NCBI RefSeq assembly: GCF_001426185.1 | Contig: NZ_LMRP01000002.1 | Location: forward strand, 734,287-798,286 | From: Rhodococcus sp. Leaf247 | GTDB taxonomy: Bacteria; Actinomycetota; Actinomycetes; Mycobacteriales; Mycobacteriaceae | DNA: 64,000 bases | Direction of reading: 5' to 3' | Shown here: positions 26,977 through 34,382 of the stretch, in pieces | How positions within the stretch are numbered: position 1 is the stretch's first letter | Layout: every line of letters begins with the position of its first letter | The notes under the pieces: model-generated | What the model saw: only the letters and a program-made list of their open reading frames with translations | Database searches by the model: none | Told to the model about the DNA's origin: nothing | Program-made: the position numbers and the translations under genes

Positions 26977-28668
26977 TCAGGGTTGCGCGAGGTAACGGTG
27001 GACGAGCATGACGGCCATCGCACCTTCACCGACGGCCGACGCGACGCGTTTGGCGGAATCCGCACGGACGTCACCGGCCGCGAAGATTCCGGGCACGCTG
27101 GTCTCGAGATGGTGCGGTGCGCGGTCGACCGACCACCCCGGCGGTCGAGTGCCGTCGACCGTGAGGTCCTGACCCGAGACGACGAAGCCGTGGCGGTCGC
27201 GCACCACGACACCGTCGAGCCACTCGGTCCGCGGCGCCGCCCCGATGAAGAGGAAGAGGTAGCCGGTGTCGACGGTCTCCTCGGCGCCGGAGACCCTGTC
27301 GCGCAACGTGATCCGTTCCAGGTGTCCGTCCCCGTCCGCGGCGGTCACCTCGGTGCAGGAGCGGACCGAGATGACGGGGTTCTTCTCGATCTGCTGCACC
27401 AGGTAGTACGACATCGACGCCTCCAGCGACTCCGCGCGCACGACGATGGTGACGGACTTCGCCCACTTCGACAGATACATCGCGGCCTGCCCTGCCGAGT
27501 TGGCACCGCCGACGATGTAGACGTCCTGTCCCGTGCACCCGACCGCTTCGGTCACCGCGGACCCGTAGAACACGCCGCGACCCGCGAAGTCGTCGACACC
27601 CGCCGCCGGATGCCGACGGTACGAGACTCCCGTGGCCAGGATGATCGAGTGGGCGGCGATGGTGGTGCCGTCGGTCAATCGGACCAGGCGCGCCGGCCCG
27701 TCCACTTCGAGGCCGGCGACCTCACGCGTGGTGATCAGCTCGGCGCCGAACTTCTCCGCCTGCCGACGCGCACGTTCGGCCAACTGCGCCCCGGAGACAC
27801 CGTCGGGAAAGCCCAGGTAGTTCTCGATGCGCGAGCTCTGACCCGCCTGCCCGCCCGTCGCGGTGCGCTCGACCAGGACCGTCTTCAGTCCCTCCGAGGC
27901 GCCGTAGACCGCGGCGCCGAGTCCGGCGGGTCCACCACCGACGACGACGAGGTCGTAGAACTCCTCCGTCGGCGTCGTTCCCAGTCCGAAGTAGTCGGCC
28001 AACTCGGTGTCGGTGGGGTCTACCAGGCACGATCCGTCGGCGCACACGACCACGGGAAGCGTGCGGTCGTCGTGTCCGGCGGCGGCGAGGAGTCGAGCAC
28101 CCTCGGGCTCGTCCGCCAGGAACCACCGGTAGGGAAGTCGGTTGCGAGCCAGGAACTCTCGCATCTCGGACGAACGGGACGCCCAGCGACCGGCCACGAC
28201 CTTGGTTTCGAATATCGGCCGGATGTCGGCGGCGTGCCACGACTCGAGCAAGGTGTCGACCACCGGGTACAGCTTCTCCTCCGGCGGATCCCACGGCTTG
28301 AGGAGGTAGTAGTCGAGGTCGACGACGTTGATCGCCTCGATGGCGGCATCCGTGTCCGCGTAGGCGGTCAGCAGCACGCGACGCGCGAAGGGGAACACGT
28401 CCATGGCCTGTTCGAGGAACTCGAGACCGCTCATCGACGGCATCCGATAGTCCGCGAGCAGCACGGCGACCTGGTCGCCGCGCAGTGCGATCTCCCGCAG
28501 CGCCTCGAGCGCCGATTCACCGGACTCCGCCCGGATGATGCGGTAGTTCTCGCCGTACTTGCGGCGGAGGTCACGGGCTACCGCGCGGGAGACACCCGGA
28601 TCGTCGTCCACCGTGAGAATTGCCGGCTTGCTCCGTGAATCCGACGTTCGGGCAACCTGATCGGGCAC
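26977..28668 (-). CDS. Response-regulator receiver fused to thioredoxin-reductase-like flavoprotein
   Basis: A 563-residue fusion. Residues about 15-140 form a receiver domain with the acidic pocket (LTVDDDPG), phospho-acceptor Asp in LLADYRMPS, Thr in LLTAYAD and Lys in YLLKPWD. A thioredoxin-fold-like linker (EFLARNRLPYRWFL) follows. Residues from about 245 are a TrxR-like flavoprotein: FAD motif VVVGGGPAGLGAA, NAD(P) motif VYIVGGANSAGQAA, and FAD motif FAAGDVRADSAKRVASA. The redox CxxC expected before the NAD(P) motif is replaced by VGCTGQ. The GTG at 28668 has AAAGG about 8 nt upstream. Likely phosphorylated by the adjacent kinase. Confidence 0.9.
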   Translation of the reverse strand: MPDQVARTSDSRSKPAILTVDDDPGVSRAVARDLRRKYGENYRIIRAESGESALEALREIALRGDQVAVLLADYRMPSMSGLEFLEQAMDVFPFARRVLLTAYADTDAAIEAINVVDLDYYLLKPWDPPEEKLYPVVDTLLESWHAADIRPIFETKVVAGRWASRSSEMREFLARNRLPYRWFLADEPEGARLLAAAGHDDRTLPVVVCADGSCLVDPTDTELADYFGLGTTPTEEFYDLVVVGGGPAGLGAAVYGASEGLKTVLVERTATGGQAGQSSRIENYLGFPDGVSGAQLAERARRQAEKFGAELITTREVAGLEVDGPARLVRLTDGTTIAAHSIILATGVSYRRHPAAGVDDFAGRGVFYGSAVTEAVGCTGQDVYIVGGANSAGQAAMYLSKWAKSVTIVVRAESLEASMSYYLVQQIEKNPVISVRSCTEVTAADGDGHLERITLRDRVSGAEETVDTGYLFLFIGAAPRTEWLDGVVVRDRHGFVVSGQDLTVDGTRPPGWSVDRAPHHLETSVPGIFAAGDVRADSAKRVASAVGEGAMAVMLVHRYLAQP

Positions 28669-28729
28669 GATCACACCTTTCGGGACTGACGAGTCGTTTC
28701 CGGACGAACGCACCGCTGCAGAAAGTATG

Positions 28730-29656
28730 TCAGCGTCGTCGACGCGGTGCCTGAGTCCGCTTCGCCGGAGTCCGTTTCGCGGGTGCGGCCTTCTTCTTGG
28801 CAGGGGTCGACCGCTCGACCTCGGACCGCGAGCTGTGTGCCGCTCGCCCGCGCACGACGCCGAGGAATTCCTGGGCCAGGTCGAGCGAATCGGTCGGCTC
28901 GTCGCGCGCTCCGGCCATCGGCCAGGCCAGCATGATCGCGGTGGGGTCGGCGTCGCTGACCGGCCGGTAGAGGAGATCCTTGCGGCTGTGCAGACGGGCG
29001 AGCGAGTGCGGGAGGATCACTGGACCGACACCTGCCGCCACCATCTCCAGGGTGACATCCAGCGTGGGCTCCGACCGATCCGTCAGCTCCTGCAGGGTCT
29101 CACCGCTCAAGTCTTCGGTCGTCACCGACTCGTAGGCCGTCGCGGGGTGGTCCTTGGGGACCACGACCACTGCCACCTCCGAATACAGCGGCACGCAGTG
29201 CAGGCCATCCCGGTCACCCGGGTCGCGGACGAAGCACATGTCGACGCGACCCTCGCGCACCGCGGTGATCTGCTCGGATTCCTCGACGACTACCGTCTCG
29301 AGGATCGTCCGGGGAAAGCGCTCCGCCCAGATACGAGTCCACTTGGTGACGGTCACTCCGGGAACGAACCCGACCGTGAGCGTGGGCAGCGCGGGAGCGG
29401 CTGCGGCGGCCTCGGCTCGCGCCCGGTCGTCCTCGGCGACGACTTCGCGCGCGTGCTCCAACAGAGTGCGCCCCGCATCGGTGAGTTCGGTGGGCCCGTC
29501 ACCGGGAACGAAGAGAGGTTCGCCGACGGCGTCCTGCAGTTCGAGAACGGCGGCGCTCAGGCGTTGCCGGGAGATGTTCAGCGCCTTCGCGGCACGACCG
29601 AAGGCCAGGATCTCGGCGACCGTGATGTACCAGCGCAGGACCGTCGGATCGTTCAC
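28730..29656 (-). CDS. LysR family regulator with basic C-terminal tail
   Basis: A 308-residue regulator. The N-terminal helix-turn-helix (FGRAAKALNISRQRLSAAVLEL) and an effector domain beginning LTVGFVPGVTVTKW fit LysR. The last about 25 residues are Lys/Pro/Ala/Arg-rich (TPAKKKAAPAKRTPAKRT), like the tails of actinobacterial histone-like proteins, unusual for LysR. The GTG at 29656 is chosen because TAGTCT lies 6 nt upstream; the GTG two codons earlier would sit directly on the -10. Divergent from a small conserved gene and 61 bp upstream of the receiver-flavoprotein gene. Confidence 0.87.
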   Translation of the reverse strand: MNDPTVLRWYITVAEILAFGRAAKALNISRQRLSAAVLELQDAVGEPLFVPGDGPTELTDAGRTLLEHAREVVAEDDRARAEAAAAAPALPTLTVGFVPGVTVTKWTRIWAERFPRTILETVVVEESEQITAVREGRVDMCFVRDPGDRDGLHCVPLYSEVAVVVVPKDHPATAYESVTTEDLSGETLQELTDRSEPTLDVTLEMVAAGVGPVILPHSLARLHSRKDLLYRPVSDADPTAIMLAWPMAGARDEPTDSLDLAQEFLGVVRGRAAHSSRSEVERSTPAKKKAAPAKRTPAKRTQAPRRRR

Positions 29657-29662
29657 CTGCAC

Positions 29663-29692
29663 AGACTAGTCGCACACCGCGGACGCTAGGAT
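29663..29692. promoter_or_regulatory. Divergent leaderless promoters of lysR and the neighbouring gene
   Basis: Minus-strand -10 TAGTCT (29663-29668) lies 6 nt before the LysR GTG. Plus-strand -10 TAGGAT (29687-29692) lies 6 nt before the GTG at 29699. The two hexamers are only 18 bp apart, so each polymerase footprint covers the other start. Confidence 0.6.
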
Positions 29693-29698
29693 GTCGCG

Positions 29699-30109
29699 GT
29701 GAGCCAGGATGCGAATGCCCAGACGATGAAGCCATTGACGGCAGCCGCCAAGCTCGGCATCTACCTCCCTGCCGCGCCCGAGGACTTCCGTGCGCAGCCC
29801 ATCTCGCGCGGCGACCTCGACGCACTGCGGGCGGATCCGCCGGAGTGGCTGACACAGCTGTGGACCGCCGGGCCGTTCCCGCGCGATGTCGTGGCACGCA
29901 AACTCGGCGTCACCAATACGGCGTTGTCACGGCACGATGTGTCCGACTCGATGACTCAGGCGCAGATCGACGACCTGATCGCAGCGGAGCCGGCGTGGTT
30001 GACCAAGGAACGCGAGAACTTCGCCGAGGTCCAGCGTGAAGCGATCCGCGTCAAGGAGAAGGACGCTGCTCGACGCGCGGAGTCGAACCGCCCGCCCAAG
30101 AATCGCTGA
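29699..30109 (+). CDS. Conserved actinobacterial protein (DUF5997-like)
   Basis: A 136-residue cytosolic protein with the conserved segment MKPLTAAAKLGIYLPAAPEDF, then PPEWLTQLWTAGPFPRDVVARKLGVTN, which looks like a small helix-turn-helix or DNA-contact helix, and a Lys/Arg/Glu-rich C-terminal helix. I recall similar proteins annotated DUF5997 next to LysR genes; the assignment is from memory. No function is known to me. The GTG start is fixed by a -10 six nt upstream, so it is probably leaderless and competes with the divergent LysR promoter. Confidence 0.72.
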   Translation: MSQDANAQTMKPLTAAAKLGIYLPAAPEDFRAQPISRGDLDALRADPPEWLTQLWTAGPFPRDVVARKLGVTNTALSRHDVSDSMTQAQIDDLIAAEPAWLTKERENFAEVQREAIRVKEKDAARRAESNRPPKNR

Positions 30110-30123
30110 CCGCGTCGGCTGAC

Positions 30124-30450
30124 TCAGCCGACCGCTGCGTGGACGACGACGTCGTCGTTCAGAGCGACGAGATGAGCCGTCCGACGCTGTGCGACCTCGT
30201 CGACCTCTCCGACCAGCGCGGCGACGAGTCCTGCGGGATCGAGGGCCCACCGACACTCGATGGCCGCGATCTCTCCCGGCAGGAAGAGGCCGGTCGAACT
30301 AAGGTCCGAGATCCAGCGGGCGATGTCGCCGGCTCCGATGAGCTCGAGCGCATCGTGATCGACGCCGATCTCGAACTCGTCACAGAACACGGCGCTGATC
30401 AGATCGGTGTGGCCGATGTTGACCGCGTGGCTGGTCACGACGTCGTGCAT
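30124..30450 (-). CDS. Conserved hypothetical protein
   Basis: A 108-residue acidic, soluble protein starting MHDVVTSHAVNIGHTD. It has no signal peptide or membrane segment, and one or two Cys (VFCDEF, IECRW). The start ATG has GGGGAG 8 nt upstream, and codon use matches neighbouring genes, so I believe it is real. I do not recognise the family. It lies alone between a plus-strand gene ending 14 bp away and the membrane protein at 30658; the intervening 207 bp hold no gene that I can support. Confidence 0.6.
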   Translation of the reverse strand: MHDVVTSHAVNIGHTDLISAVFCDEFEIGVDHDALELIGAGDIARWISDLSSTGLFLPGEIAAIECRWALDPAGLVAALVGEVDEVAQRRTAHLVALNDDVVVHAAVG

Positions 30451-30657
30451 GTGTATCTCCCCGACACGAGGGGCGTCGACACGACGCCGGATCGATCTTG
30501 TGTAACGACTGGGAAGTCACGAACGATGTACAGCCCTGGTCGTGGCCCGAAGCGTACGCGTCGGACGGCGTTCGCAGTGGACCTCGCGAATGTCGGTGAC
30601 AGAACACAGTGACGCGGACATGACACGCGTCGACACCGACAGCGCATACTGACCCGC

Positions 30658-31038
30658 ATGATCGCCGCCGCCGCCGTCCTCGCGGGAATTGCCGCCCTGC
30701 TCCACGCCTACATCTTCGTGCTCGAGTCGGTCGCGTTCCGCTCGCGTGGACGCACCGTCTTCGGTGTCCGTGACGACGCCGAAGCGAAGGTCGTCGAGCG
30801 ATGGGCCTTCAACCAGGGCTTCTACAACCTGTTCCTCGCGGTGGGTGCCGCCGTGGGTGCCCTCGTTCTCGTGACCGGTGACCGCCACGTCGGCGCGGCG
30901 CTGATATTCCTGGCGGCCGGGTCGATGGTCGGAGCGGGCAGTGTTCTGCTGGCCACCGACCGTCGACTTCTCCGCGGCGCCCTGGTCCAGATCGTTCCGG
31001 GGGCACTCGCCGTGGTGGCTACCGCACTGAGCCTCTAG
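30658..31038 (+). CDS. DUF1304 family membrane protein
   Basis: A 126-residue protein with four predicted membrane segments. The sequence ALLHAYIFVLESVAF, followed by VERWAFNQGFYNLFLAVGAAVG, is the typical DUF1304 signature. The function of the family is unknown. The ATG has a CATACT hexamer 7 nt upstream, possibly a leaderless -10, and no Shine-Dalgarno. Its 3' end converges on the AmaP gene with 7 bp between stops. Confidence 0.82.
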   Translation: MIAAAAVLAGIAALLHAYIFVLESVAFRSRGRTVFGVRDDAEAKVVERWAFNQGFYNLFLAVGAAVGALVLVTGDRHVGAALIFLAAGSMVGAGSVLLATDRRLLRGALVQIVPGALAVVATALSL

Positions 31039-31045
31039 TCGTCTG

Positions 31046-31594
31046 TCACGAACCCGACAGAAGCACTCGCACGCCGATGGCGTCGTCTCCGACCACCGAG
31101 GCGACCGCCGAGCGGACGTCACCGAGGTCACGGGCCACCGTGGCCGTCGCCGCACCCTTCTCCGCTCGCGCGATGACGGTGATGACCGGAACTCGCCGAC
31201 CGCTGATGCGTTCGCGACGGAATCTCGATCGTGCGGACTTCACGCCGTCGACGGCCCTCGCGGCCTCGGCCGCCTTCTTGGTGACGGCGCGCAGATCGAC
31301 CGTCACCGTGCCGTCGGGTTCGTCGGTCACGGGAAGCGCGAGGTCGCGGCCGCTCGACGACGGGAGTCGACGCAGCAACGAGAGCAACACCAGAAGTGCC
31401 ACCAGAACACCGGCGCCCAGGAGCGCCCACGGCCACCACTGCTGATCCTGCAGGTCGACGACCGACGACGCGTCGATCGACTCGATGCCGAGGCGGTCCT
31501 GCTTCCACAGCACTGCGGCGACTCCGAGAGCGGCGACGGCGAGGCCGATGATCAGGACCCCGAGCCTGTCGAGGACCACGGTCGAGCGCTTCAT
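31046..31594 (-). CDS. Alkaline-shock membrane anchor protein AmaP-like
   Basis: A 182-residue membrane protein: one segment near the N terminus (LGVLIIGLAVAALGVAAVLW) and one around residues 55-72 (WWPWALLGAGVLVALLVLLSLL), followed by a soluble domain with beta/alpha pattern (GTVTVDLRAVTKKAAEAARAV). The layout matches AmaP, the anchor that binds Asp23 at the membrane in Gram-positives. Last gene of the Asp23 operon; the start overlaps the preceding gene by ATGA. Confidence 0.8.
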   Translation of the reverse strand: MKRSTVVLDRLGVLIIGLAVAALGVAAVLWKQDRLGIESIDASSVVDLQDQQWWPWALLGAGVLVALLVLLSLLRRLPSSSGRDLALPVTDEPDGTVTVDLRAVTKKAAEAARAVDGVKSARSRFRRERISGRRVPVITVIARAEKGAATATVARDLGDVRSAVASVVGDDAIGVRVLLSGS

Positions 31595-32376
31595 CGTGCG
31601 TCCTCGCTGTCCGTGGTGGGGGCGGCGTCCTTCTCGGTCAGCGACGCGACGTCCGACTTGTGCACCCACACGTCGTCCGCGATGCCGCTGGGGCGGTACC
31701 GGCGCGCGCGCCACTTGAGCGCTGCGAGCACCAGGAGCGCACCGACCACCGCGAGGGCGATGCCGACCGGGAACATCCAGGACTGCACGGTGAGGCCGTC
31801 GATCGCGTCGAGCGCATCGGCGGTCCACGCGGTTCCGGTCAGCACTGACAGCCCGACGAGTCCGTCGCGGATCAGGACGGCAGCTCCCGCCAGCAGCAGA
31901 AGAGAGAGGAGGATCGCGAGCGGGGTCGCTGCCGGGGTCGCGAGGGGACGCGGCGCCGGAACCGTGGTCGCGTCGCCGGCCGCGGATGCGGGCCCGGTTT
32001 CGCCGAAATCACCCACGTGGACATCGACGGAATCCGTGGTCAAGCCCGACTCGGACATGCCGCGGACGATGTCGCGACGCAGGTCGGTGGCGACGGTCGC
32101 TGCGGACAGCGGCCACCGCGAGGTCACGTCGACGGCGGCCCGGACGTGGTCGTCCTGCTTGGTCACCTTCACCCGTGACGGGCGGCGACCGAAACTGCCT
32201 CCGGCGGTGAGCACGCCGCTGGTTCGCGTCAGCGACGCATCGGCGATGCGCTCGACCGCACGGTCGAGCACCGTCAGTGTGCCCCGGCTGCCGGGGTCGG
32301 CGAGCTCGCCGGTCTCGGGGACGTCGGCCGGCGCGGGGACGTCGGACGGCGCGGGGACGTCGGACGACTCAGCCAC
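31591..32376 (-). CDS. DUF6286-type membrane protein of the Asp23 operon
   Basis: A 261-residue protein. The N-terminal about 25 residues are a Ser/Asp/Val/Pro repeat region, followed by an Asp23-like soluble part (RVKVTKQDDHVRAAVDVTSRWPLSAATVATDLRR), then two membrane segments around LAILLSLLLLAGAAVLI and WMFPVGIALAVVGALLVLAAL. It resembles DUF6286 proteins that accompany Asp23/AmaP genes in actinobacteria. The GTG at 32376 has GAGGT about 8 nt upstream and overlaps the small upstream gene by 8 bp. The probable role is envelope stress or membrane anchoring of Asp23-type proteins. Confidence 0.72.
   Translation of the reverse strand: MAESSDVPAPSDVPAPADVPETGELADPGSRGTLTVLDRAVERIADASLTRTSGVLTAGGSFGRRPSRVKVTKQDDHVRAAVDVTSRWPLSAATVATDLRRDIVRGMSESGLTTDSVDVHVGDFGETGPASAAGDATTVPAPRPLATPAATPLAILLSLLLLAGAAVLIRDGLVGLSVLTGTAWTADALDAIDGLTVQSWMFPVGIALAVVGALLVLAALKWRARRYRPSGIADDVWVHKSDVASLTEKDAAPTTDSEDAR
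32313..32366. repeat. Three 18-bp tandem repeats in the DUF6286-type gene
   Basis: Unit GCGCGGGGACGTCGGACG: two exact copies (32331-32348, 32349-32366) and a diverged copy (32313-32330). They encode SDVPAP, SDVPAP and ADVPET at the very start of the protein. Copy number could vary between strains without frameshift. Confidence 0.85.
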
Positions 32377-32548
32377 GGCCGCGACCTCGGAGAAGTGCTT
32401 CGGGGTCGAAGTTTCCGTCGCGATAGGCGCCGACGGCGAACCCGATGGCACCCAGGACGAGTGCGACGAGGAAGCCGGTGAAACCGCCGGCGGCGGCCGC
32501 GACGGCCAGCAGCAGACCGGCGAGAAGACCGATGGTCGAGGAAGTCAT
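32369..32548 (-). CDS. Small membrane protein of the Asp23 operon (DUF2273-like)
   Basis: A 59-residue protein, MTSSTIGLLAGLLLAVAAAA at the start, with two closely spaced hydrophobic segments (residues about 5-22 and 24-42) and a short charged C terminus (YRDGNFDPEALL). Size, topology and position match the small integral membrane proteins (DUF2273-like) found in Asp23 operons. It is read from the ATG at 32548 to a TGA at 32369-32371 that overlaps the next gene's GTG by 8 bp, so translation is probably coupled. Confidence 0.78.
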   Translation of the reverse strand: MTSSTIGLLAGLLLAVAAAAGGFTGFLVALVLGAIGFAVGAYRDGNFDPEALLRGRGRG

Positions 32549-32574
32549 GGTGCTCCGATCGAGAGTGGGGTGAC

Positions 32575-32868
32575 TTACGAGATGTCGGTGCGGGGCAGGT
32601 CGATGTAGGTGCGTCGACTCGGGAACATCGAGCGCACTGCCTTCAGACGCCTGGTCAGGAGGCTTCTGCGAGACAGTCCGACGATCGGGGAGGACGTAGC
32701 ACGGGTCGACCCGACACTCGACGACCGGGCGTAACGAGCGTCGACGGCGCGGAGCGCATCGATGAGCGCCTGCGCATCGCCGCCCGCGTCGGGGTGGTGA
32801 GCACGAGCTGCCGCACGCCGGGCCTCGCGGTAGGCGCGGTCGGCGTGCGGCAGCTGCTCGTCGGTCAC
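32575..32868 (-). CDS. Small protein with a partial J-domain (HPD motif)
   Basis: A 97-residue protein. Residues about 8-45 read as J-domain helix II, loop and helix III: a basic helix ending REARRAAARAHHPD, then AGGD, then ALIDALRAVDARY. The HPD tripeptide is what activates DnaK-type chaperones. Helix I of a full J-domain appears to be absent. The C-terminal half is basic and unrelated. The GTG start shares GTGA with the stop of the Asp23-like gene upstream, so it belongs to the operon. A DnaK-coupled role in envelope stress is inference. Confidence 0.68.
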   Translation of the reverse strand: MTDEQLPHADRAYREARRAAARAHHPDAGGDAQALIDALRAVDARYARSSSVGSTRATSSPIVGLSRRSLLTRRLKAVRSMFPSRRTYIDLPRTDIS

Positions 32869-33203
32869 GGGCGCAGAGTACCCGCGGGGGGATCGTTCGA
32901 CTCCGCCTCGTTCTCCGGCGCTGCGACGTCCTCGACGACCACGTGAACGGGGGCGTCGACGACCGCGCGAACGGCCCGTCGCACCGCGTCCGCGGTGTCC
33001 CGAACGACAGCGTCGGGAGTCACGGCGATGTGGATCTCGGTCGCGTCGTCGCGGATGGCGACACCCGCCACGCGCCTCCCGGGGAGGTACGTGCCGATCT
33101 CGCCGAACATTCCGCCGTGCAACGCCGCGACACCGGCCACGGCCGTCACCGCGTCCGCGACGAGATCGGCGCGGTCGCTACCCGACGGGGCCGTGGGGCT
33201 CAT
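32865..33203 (-). CDS. Short Asp23/Gls24-like protein
   Basis: A 112-residue protein with an Asp23-like core (VAGVAALHGGMFGEIGTYLPG, then VAIRDDATEIHIAVTPDAVV and VRRAVRAVVDAPVHVVVEDV), smaller and more diverged than the 157-residue neighbour. Such proteins are soluble and associate with membrane anchors. Coupled by overlaps both upstream (ATGA) and downstream (GTGA). The acidic C-terminal tail is unlike the core. No function is established beyond its operon context. Confidence 0.75.
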   Translation of the reverse strand: MSPTAPSGSDRADLVADAVTAVAGVAALHGGMFGEIGTYLPGRRVAGVAIRDDATEIHIAVTPDAVVRDTADAVRRAVRAVVDAPVHVVVEDVAAPENEAESNDPPAGTLRP

Positions 33204-33673
33204 CGAACGCGGGCGGGTGCTGCGTCGTCGTGGGTGTCTTCCTCTTCGAACAGGTAGACGTCGTGGACCGTGATGTTGACTTCGGTCACCTGCAGTCCGG
33301 TCATCCGCTCGACCGCGTCGATGACGTTGCGACGGATACCCGTAGCGAGGTCGGCGATCGACACTCCGTAGTCGGCCACGATGTCGATGTCCACGGCTGC
33401 CTGGCTCTCGCCGACCTCCACGGACACGCCCTGCGAGTGGTTGACGCGGGCGCCGGGGATGCGCTCACGCAACGCGCCGATGGCGCGGGTGGCGCCGCCG
33501 CCGACGTCGTGCACGCCCTGGACCTCACGGGTGGCGATGCCGGCGATCTTGGAGACCACGACGTCCGCGATGGTGGTGCGGCCGTCCGAGGCGACCAGCG
33601 CGCCGGAGGAGTCGGCGGTCTTGTCCAGGGTGCCGTTCGCGGTGGTGGTGGTGGAACCGGTGGCGGTCGTCAT
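33200..33673 (-). CDS. Asp23/Gls24 family envelope stress protein
   Basis: A 157-residue protein with the full Asp23/Gls24 core: a Thr/Ser-rich N terminus, then TTIADVVVSKIAGIATREVQG, VEVGESQAAVDIDIVADYGV, and LQVTEVNITVHDVYLFEEED. Members are abundant cytosolic proteins held at the membrane by AmaP and linked to cell-wall or alkaline stress. First gene of a six-gene operon (Asp23, Asp23-like, J-like, DUF2273-like, DUF6286-like, AmaP). The 160-bp gap upstream separates it from a divergent ECF sigma gene and must hold the promoters of both. Confidence 0.9.
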   Translation of the reverse strand: MTTATGSTTTTANGTLDKTADSSGALVASDGRTTIADVVVSKIAGIATREVQGVHDVGGGATRAIGALRERIPGARVNHSQGVSVEVGESQAAVDIDIVADYGVSIADLATGIRRNVIDAVERMTGLQVTEVNITVHDVYLFEEEDTHDDAAPARVR

Positions 33674-33833
33674 CTTCTGTCGTCCTTTCGAAGGATTCGA
33701 GTGAGCGCCGGATGTGGCGCGTCATCGAGAAGTCGATGTCGTTGTCGACAGGAGTTGGTCGGGGCGAGTCTCGGAAAACGCGCGCTATTGTGACGTATGC
33801 CACAGCACAGTCATTCCAACCCTCGGGCATCGA

Positions 33834-34382
33834 ATGCGTCGCGTGGACAATGACGCTGCGCTGGTCGATGCCGCGGTCATCGGTGACCGCGTCGCGTTCG
33901 AGGCGATCGTCGCGGCTCACGGCCCGGCAATGTTCCGATACGCCCGGAACATGCTCCGCGACGAAGGTCTTGCAGAGGAAGTAGTGCAGGACGCGTTCGT
34001 CGCAGCGTGGAAGAACCTCGGTAACTATCGGTCGGACTCCGCACTCCGCACCTGGCTGTTCAGCATCACCGCACACAAGGCGATCGACGCCACCCGGCGC
34101 CGAGTTCCCCGCCCGGCCGAGGAATGGTTGTTCGACGACGCCGTCAGCGACGCGTCCGACGATCCCGAGGTGCGGGCGACCGAGACCGGTTTCCTGGCCG
34201 AGTTGCGCCGGGCGCTCGCCACCCTGCCGCAGGTGCAGCGCTCGTGCTGGTTACTCCGGGAAGTGGAGGGAATGTCCCACGTCGAGATCGGGGAGGTTCT
34301 GTCCATGTCGCCGTCGGCGGTGCGTGGCCAGGTCACCCGAGCACGAAGAACGTTGAGCGAGAGGATGGCGGCATGGCGTTAG
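33834..34382 (+). CDS. ECF-type RNA polymerase sigma factor
   Basis: A 182-residue sigma-70 family factor with region 2 (AMFRYARNMLRDEGLAEEVV, FVAAWKNLGNYRSDSALRTWLFSITAHKAID) and region 4 (LATLPQVQRSCWLLREVEGMSHVEIGEVLSM). There is no zinc-finger anti-sigma gene after it; instead it overlaps an Asp23-like gene by 10 bp, and faces the Asp23 operon. It probably transcribes this locus in response to envelope stress. I use the ATG at 33834; there is no strong Shine-Dalgarno, and an earlier start would add a cysteine-containing extension that does not resemble the family. Confidence 0.88.
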   Translation: MRRVDNDAALVDAAVIGDRVAFEAIVAAHGPAMFRYARNMLRDEGLAEEVVQDAFVAAWKNLGNYRSDSALRTWLFSITAHKAIDATRRRVPRPAEEWLFDDAVSDASDDPEVRATETGFLAELRRALATLPQVQRSCWLLREVEGMSHVEIGEVLSMSPSAVRGQVTRARRTLSERMAAWR

